Source: Paraglaciecola sp. (GTDB lineage Bacteria > Pseudomonadota > Gammaproteobacteria > Enterobacterales > Alteromonadaceae). From it: a stretch of DNA of 58,598 nt. Positions 55,974 through 58,598 of this stretch are shown here, in pieces (position 1 is the stretch's first letter; each line of letters begins with the position of its first letter). A model generated the notes under the pieces. The model made no database searches, was not told the DNA's origin, and saw only the letters and a list, made by a program, of their open reading frames with translations. The translations under genes and the position numbers were made by a program. The stretch lies in assembly GCF_030730205.1 (NCBI RefSeq), contig NZ_JANQVQ010000068.1:1-58598 (forward strand). Reading direction: 5' to 3'.

Positions 55974-57377
55974 CTAAAAGACCATACTTTGCCCGAGGCT
56001 TGGAACGAGCGCTCTGATGCCTTTATCAGTCCATAATTTTTGCGCCAGTGTTTCTAGTGCCTGTGGCTCGCCATGCACTAACACTACTTTAGGTGAGGTG
56101 TCGAAATGACTGAGCCATTCAATTAATTCGCTTTGACCGGCATGTGCAGAAAAACCACCCAGTGTTTCAATCTGAGCCTTAACGACGTAATCATCGCCAA
56201 ACAGTTTTAAGCGCGATAGCCCATCCACTAATAAGCGCCCTAGCGTACCATTTGCTTGGTAGCCACAAAAAATAACAGTGTTACGGGCATCCCATATTCG
56301 TTGTTTAAAATGATGCCGTATGCGGCCACCTGTGCACATTCCACTGCCCGCAATAATGATTGCGCCTTTTTTTATTTTATTCACCAGCATGGATTCATCC
56401 GGTGAAACCGATAAAAACAAACGGGGAATAAAATCGCTTAAAATAGAGTGAGCATGAGGGCTGGCTTGTTCAATTTCGCTGCGATCAAGGGCATGAAACC
56501 ATTTGTCATATACACGAGTAACTTCAATCGCCATGGGGCTATCTAACACCACTTGCCAGTTATCTAGTAAGCCCTCTTGATGTAAACAACCCAAGTAAAA
56601 CAAGATCTCTTGAGTGCGCCCTACGGCAAATGCGGGGATCATAATATTGCCGCCCCTAGCCTCAGTGTCGCGCAAAATCGTTTTTAATTGATTAACGGTA
56701 TCATCGATTGACTTGTGGTTGCGATCGCCATAAGTTCCCTCCATCAGGACTACGTCAGCCTGCGTGAGAATGCTAGGATCTTTCATTAATACCGCGCTTT
56801 TGTTACCTAAGTCACCGGAAAAAACCAAGGTTTTTTGTTCTTCGCGTTCAGTAAACTTTAACTCGACTATAGCTGAGCCTAGAATATGCCCTGCATCGTG
56901 GAAACAAACTGAGGCATCATCGGCTACGTGAAATGGTTTTTTATAAGGATGCGCGACACATTGACTCAGTGCTTGCAGTACATCTTGCTCGCTATATTCA
57001 GGTTCGAGCAAGGGCTTGCCTTTTCGGGCGAGGCGGCGATTTTCCCGCTCCAGATCGCTCATATAAATACTGACTGAATCACGCAACATGACCACTAACA
57101 AGTCAGCGGTTTCTAAAGAGCAATAAATCGGTCCGGTAAAACCGTCGTGTACTAATTTGGGCAACATGCCACTGTGATCAAGATGAGCATGAGACAGTAT
57201 CACCGCATCAATAGAGGCAGAGTTAAAAGCAAAATGACCATCGCCTATACGCGCAATTGAATTTCCGCCTTGATGCATACCACAATCAAGTAATAGCTTT
57301 CCAAAACTTGCTGACTCGACTAAATGACAAGAGCCAGTCACTTCTTGCGCCGCTCCCCAAAAATAAACAATGGCCAT
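55974..57377 (-). CDS. Beta-CASP MBL-fold RNA metallo-hydrolase
   Basis: A 467-residue cytoplasmic nuclease-like protein of the beta-CASP group, related to CPSF73 and RNase J. The MBL zinc motif is SHAHLDHSG (His63, His65, Asp67, His68). The beta-CASP region carries MEGTYGDRNH, and the RMMBL tail shows SAHAGQSELIEW and VHGEPQALETL. It should cleave RNA as an endonuclease or exonuclease. Length (467) matches the bacterial YSH1-like proteins found in many proteobacteria. It is alone on the minus strand. Confidence 0.93.
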   Translation of the reverse strand: MAIVYFWGAAQEVTGSCHLVESASFGKLLLDCGMHQGGNSIARIGDGHFAFNSASIDAVILSHAHLDHSGMLPKLVHDGFTGPIYCSLETADLLVVMLRDSVSIYMSDLERENRRLARKGKPLLEPEYSEQDVLQALSQCVAHPYKKPFHVADDASVCFHDAGHILGSAIVELKFTEREEQKTLVFSGDLGNKSAVLMKDPSILTQADVVLMEGTYGDRNHKSIDDTVNQLKTILRDTEARGGNIMIPAFAVGRTQEILFYLGCLHQEGLLDNWQVVLDSPMAIEVTRVYDKWFHALDRSEIEQASPHAHSILSDFIPRLFLSVSPDESMLVNKIKKGAIIIAGSGMCTGGRIRHHFKQRIWDARNTVIFCGYQANGTLGRLLVDGLSRLKLFGDDYVVKAQIETLGGFSAHAGQSELIEWLSHFDTSPKVVLVHGEPQALETLAQKLWTDKGIRALVPSLGQSMVF

Positions 57378-57487
57378 CGTAGTTACCGCGAAAAGTTAAC
57401 AAAATGTAAAATAACTATATCGCGCAATAAAACGGTGACTTTGTTTTAGATCAAGTTTGCCGGCTATATTGCTTGGCTTTGAGCACG

Positions 57488-57521
57488 GGCAGGTAGTTGC
57501 CGCTAAAGGCAACCTACCTTG
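57488..57521 (-). terminator. Hairpin at the 3' end of the unknown gene
   Basis: A near-perfect inverted repeat (GCAGGTAGTTGCC, TTTAGC-type loop, GGCAACCTACC, one bulge) spans the stop codon of the minus-strand gene. It lacks a T-run, so termination is uncertain. Confidence 0.4.
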
Positions 57522-58185
57522 CTGAATTAGTGCTTGCTTCGCTAAGCCCCAAGGTCTGCTTTAGCTCTTCGAAAAAGGGTGTTGCCTCACCACGAGCGTT
57601 ATGGTTTAGCCGCTGATTGGATAAAGTAAAACTATCGATATTAAATAAATACTCACGTGCTTGAGTTAGATAAGCCACCACATCAGGCTCACTGATATCC
57701 GCTTCTTGTAATTGTTTGGCGTACTGCTGCGATGTGCCCAACTCGATTAATTCAGCCAACTTATTAAGGGTATCTAATTGCTTTTGCAGAGTTTTATTAC
57801 GATCCAAGTACGTCTGCAACTGCTGCATCGCTCGGTCATCGGGTAGAGCCTGATGTTGTACTTGCCAATACCCATCGATATGTTTAAGGTCTACTGACTC
57901 CTCAATCCCCAAATCTTGCGCGACTTGTTGTAAGTCTTTACTCACGCTAAGCATGTTAAAATTGAACATGTTCTCTAGGCTCTGTAGGTTTAAGCTGGTA
58001 TCTCCACTTTGAATTTGCGCTAAGGTGCTGTCCAAATCACCCGTGGCAATATCACGTTGCAGGTTGCGGATATCATTACCGACATCTTGTTTTTGTTTGG
58101 CGGCTAAACTCGCTAAGCTTGAGTCAGCTTTACTTGAATTTGAAATGTAATCAAAAAGTGAGAGCGGCGTGTTAAGTACTTGCAT
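57514..58185 (-). CDS. Helical protein of unknown function
   Basis: Starts at ATG 58185 (MQVLNTPLSLFDYISNSS), 223 residues; a longer start at 58245 adds an unrelated leader. No signal peptide or membrane helix is seen. The sequence is rich in Gln, Leu, Ser and Asp with amphipathic helices, including possible coiled coil around LQQLQTYLDRNKTLQKQLDTL. I recognise no family or motif. It lies just downstream of the TIGR02450 gene (divergent) and its stop codon falls in a hairpin. Confidence 0.7.
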   Translation of the reverse strand: MQVLNTPLSLFDYISNSSKADSSLASLAAKQKQDVGNDIRNLQRDIATGDLDSTLAQIQSGDTSLNLQSLENMFNFNMLSVSKDLQQVAQDLGIEESVDLKHIDGYWQVQHQALPDDRAMQQLQTYLDRNKTLQKQLDTLNKLAELIELGTSQQYAKQLQEADISEPDVVAYLTQAREYLFNIDSFTLSNQRLNHNARGEATPFFEELKQTLGLSEASTNSAR

Positions 58186-58352
58186 GTATCGTCCTAGGGT
58201 AACGCTTGTGACTTGCTTTGAGAAATACAGCAAAACACAGGCCATTACGCTTAATTAAGTCAAGCCCTCACTTAAAAACGATCTAAATCGTAATCTAGCG
58301 CTTACAAGAGCCTTATTAGCCAGACCTTATTTGTTTTACCTTTATTAGGACA

Positions 58353-58577
58353 ATGACAACTGTGAATAGAGTTAACCCTAAAAAATTACTCAATACCAAG
58401 TGGACTGCAGTGATGCCAATAAATAAAGAAAAGCATTTTATCATCACCAAGGTCGAGTTTGACGAAGAAGGTGAAGTACTTGGATGTGTAATTGAAGCCA
58501 TTATGAGTAAGCGCGAACAAGCCATTCAATGGCAAAACTTACAAGACTCAAATGTGTGGTTGCAAGGTTGGAAATAA
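58353..58577 (+). CDS. TIGR02450 family Trp-rich protein
   Basis: A 74-residue soluble protein with NPKKLLNTKWTAVMPINKEKHF and C-terminal SNVWLQGWK. Three tryptophans in the conserved places plus the NxxKLLxxKWTA motif identify the TIGR02450 family, which is of unknown function. It is divergent from the unknown helical gene. The next gene may begin at 58593 after AAGGAGG, so it might be the first gene of an operon continuing past the window. Confidence 0.9.
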   Translation: MTTVNRVNPKKLLNTKWTAVMPINKEKHFIITKVEFDEEGEVLGCVIEAIMSKREQAIQWQNLQDSNVWLQGWK

Positions 58578-58592
58578 GGAGGCCGTCACGCT

Positions 58593-58598
58593 ATGCAA
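58593..58598 (+). CDS. Possible start of a further gene, cut off by the window
   Basis: ATG at 58593 is preceded by a strong AAGGAGG (58576-58582) with 10 bases between. Only two codons are visible, so no product can be named. Confidence 0.35.

Noticed and set aside
1-58598. Mobile elements, CRISPR arrays, tRNA or rRNA genes
   Set aside because: No transposase, integrase, terminal repeat, regular spacer array or tRNA-like T-loop was seen; genes look like core chromosome.

Overview
The window looks like a chromosomal segment of a marine gammaproteobacterium of the Alteromonadales, most likely the Alteromonadaceae (Alteromonas/Glaciecola/Paraglaciecola group). This rests on moderately AT-rich DNA, closely related core genes in gammaproteobacterial order (trmO-proS, serB...radA, nrdR-ribD-ribE-ribB-ribH-nusB-thiL-pgpA), TonB-dependent receptors, a FadL porin and several c-di-GMP proteins. 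The genus is an inference. I saw no rRNA, tRNA, insertion sequence, phage gene, CRISPR array or obvious transfer boundary; this is densely coding core and near-core chromosome.

Layout. 0.2-2.4 kb (minus): Asp/Glu racemase-family protein with DUF3185, then a cytochrome b561-YceI operon. 2.5-3.8 kb (plus): a 73-residue orphan gene behind a promoter overlapped by a near-consensus LexA box, followed by an AraC regulator with a GyrI-like domain. 3.8-9.3 kb: two MFS transporters, YehS (DUF1456), and a translationally coupled metallo-beta-lactamase/patatin pair. 9.4-18.2 kb: proS, trmO, serB, a stress-type membrane protein, a very large tandem PilZ protein and radA. 18.3-24.5 kb (minus): L-lactate permease family protein, small PilZ protein, MFS transporter, M3 peptidase lipoprotein and an entericidin-like lipoprotein missed by normal length cut-offs. 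24.8-32.7 kb (minus): cytoplasmic FIST-MCP chemoreceptor, ettA, a TonB receptor and FadL. 32.9-42.6 kb (plus): DUF4287 protein, exonuclease III, M20 peptidase, Gfo/Idh/MocA oxidoreductase, an Amt-PAS-GGDEF-EAL fusion, a GH43 glycosidase and glyA. 42.7-45.0 kb (minus): a second TonB receptor. 45.4-52.1 kb (plus): the riboflavin/nusB/thiL/pgpA cluster and two small genes. 52.1-58.6 kb: VOC protein, an HBM-type sensor with no output domain, DUF885 lipoprotein peptidase, beta-CASP metallo-hydrolase, an unidentified helical protein and a TIGR02450 Trp-rich protein.

How it works together. The nrdR-to-pgpA block covers flavin synthesis (RibD, riboflavin synthase, RibB, lumazine synthase), thiamine activation (ThiL), transcription antitermination (NusB) and phosphatidylglycerol synthesis (PgpA). 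The RibB protein carries a GTP-cyclohydrolase-II-like tail without zinc cysteines, so the cyclohydrolase must come from elsewhere. Signalling genes stand out: an ammonium-channel-like sensor wired to both making and breaking c-di-GMP, two PilZ proteins, a FIST chemoreceptor and an HBM sensor. Strong hairpin/T-run terminators delimit many minus-strand genes.

Best leads for something new: (1) the LexA-controlled orphan at 2563-2784 and its AraC/GyrI neighbour; (2) the Amt-PAS-GGDEF-EAL fusion with twin histidines, I-site and both catalytic signatures intact; (3) the 839-residue PilZ protein built from two copies of a module about 345 residues long; (4) the HBM sensor without output; (5) a terminator-like hairpin just before the yehS ribosome-binding site.
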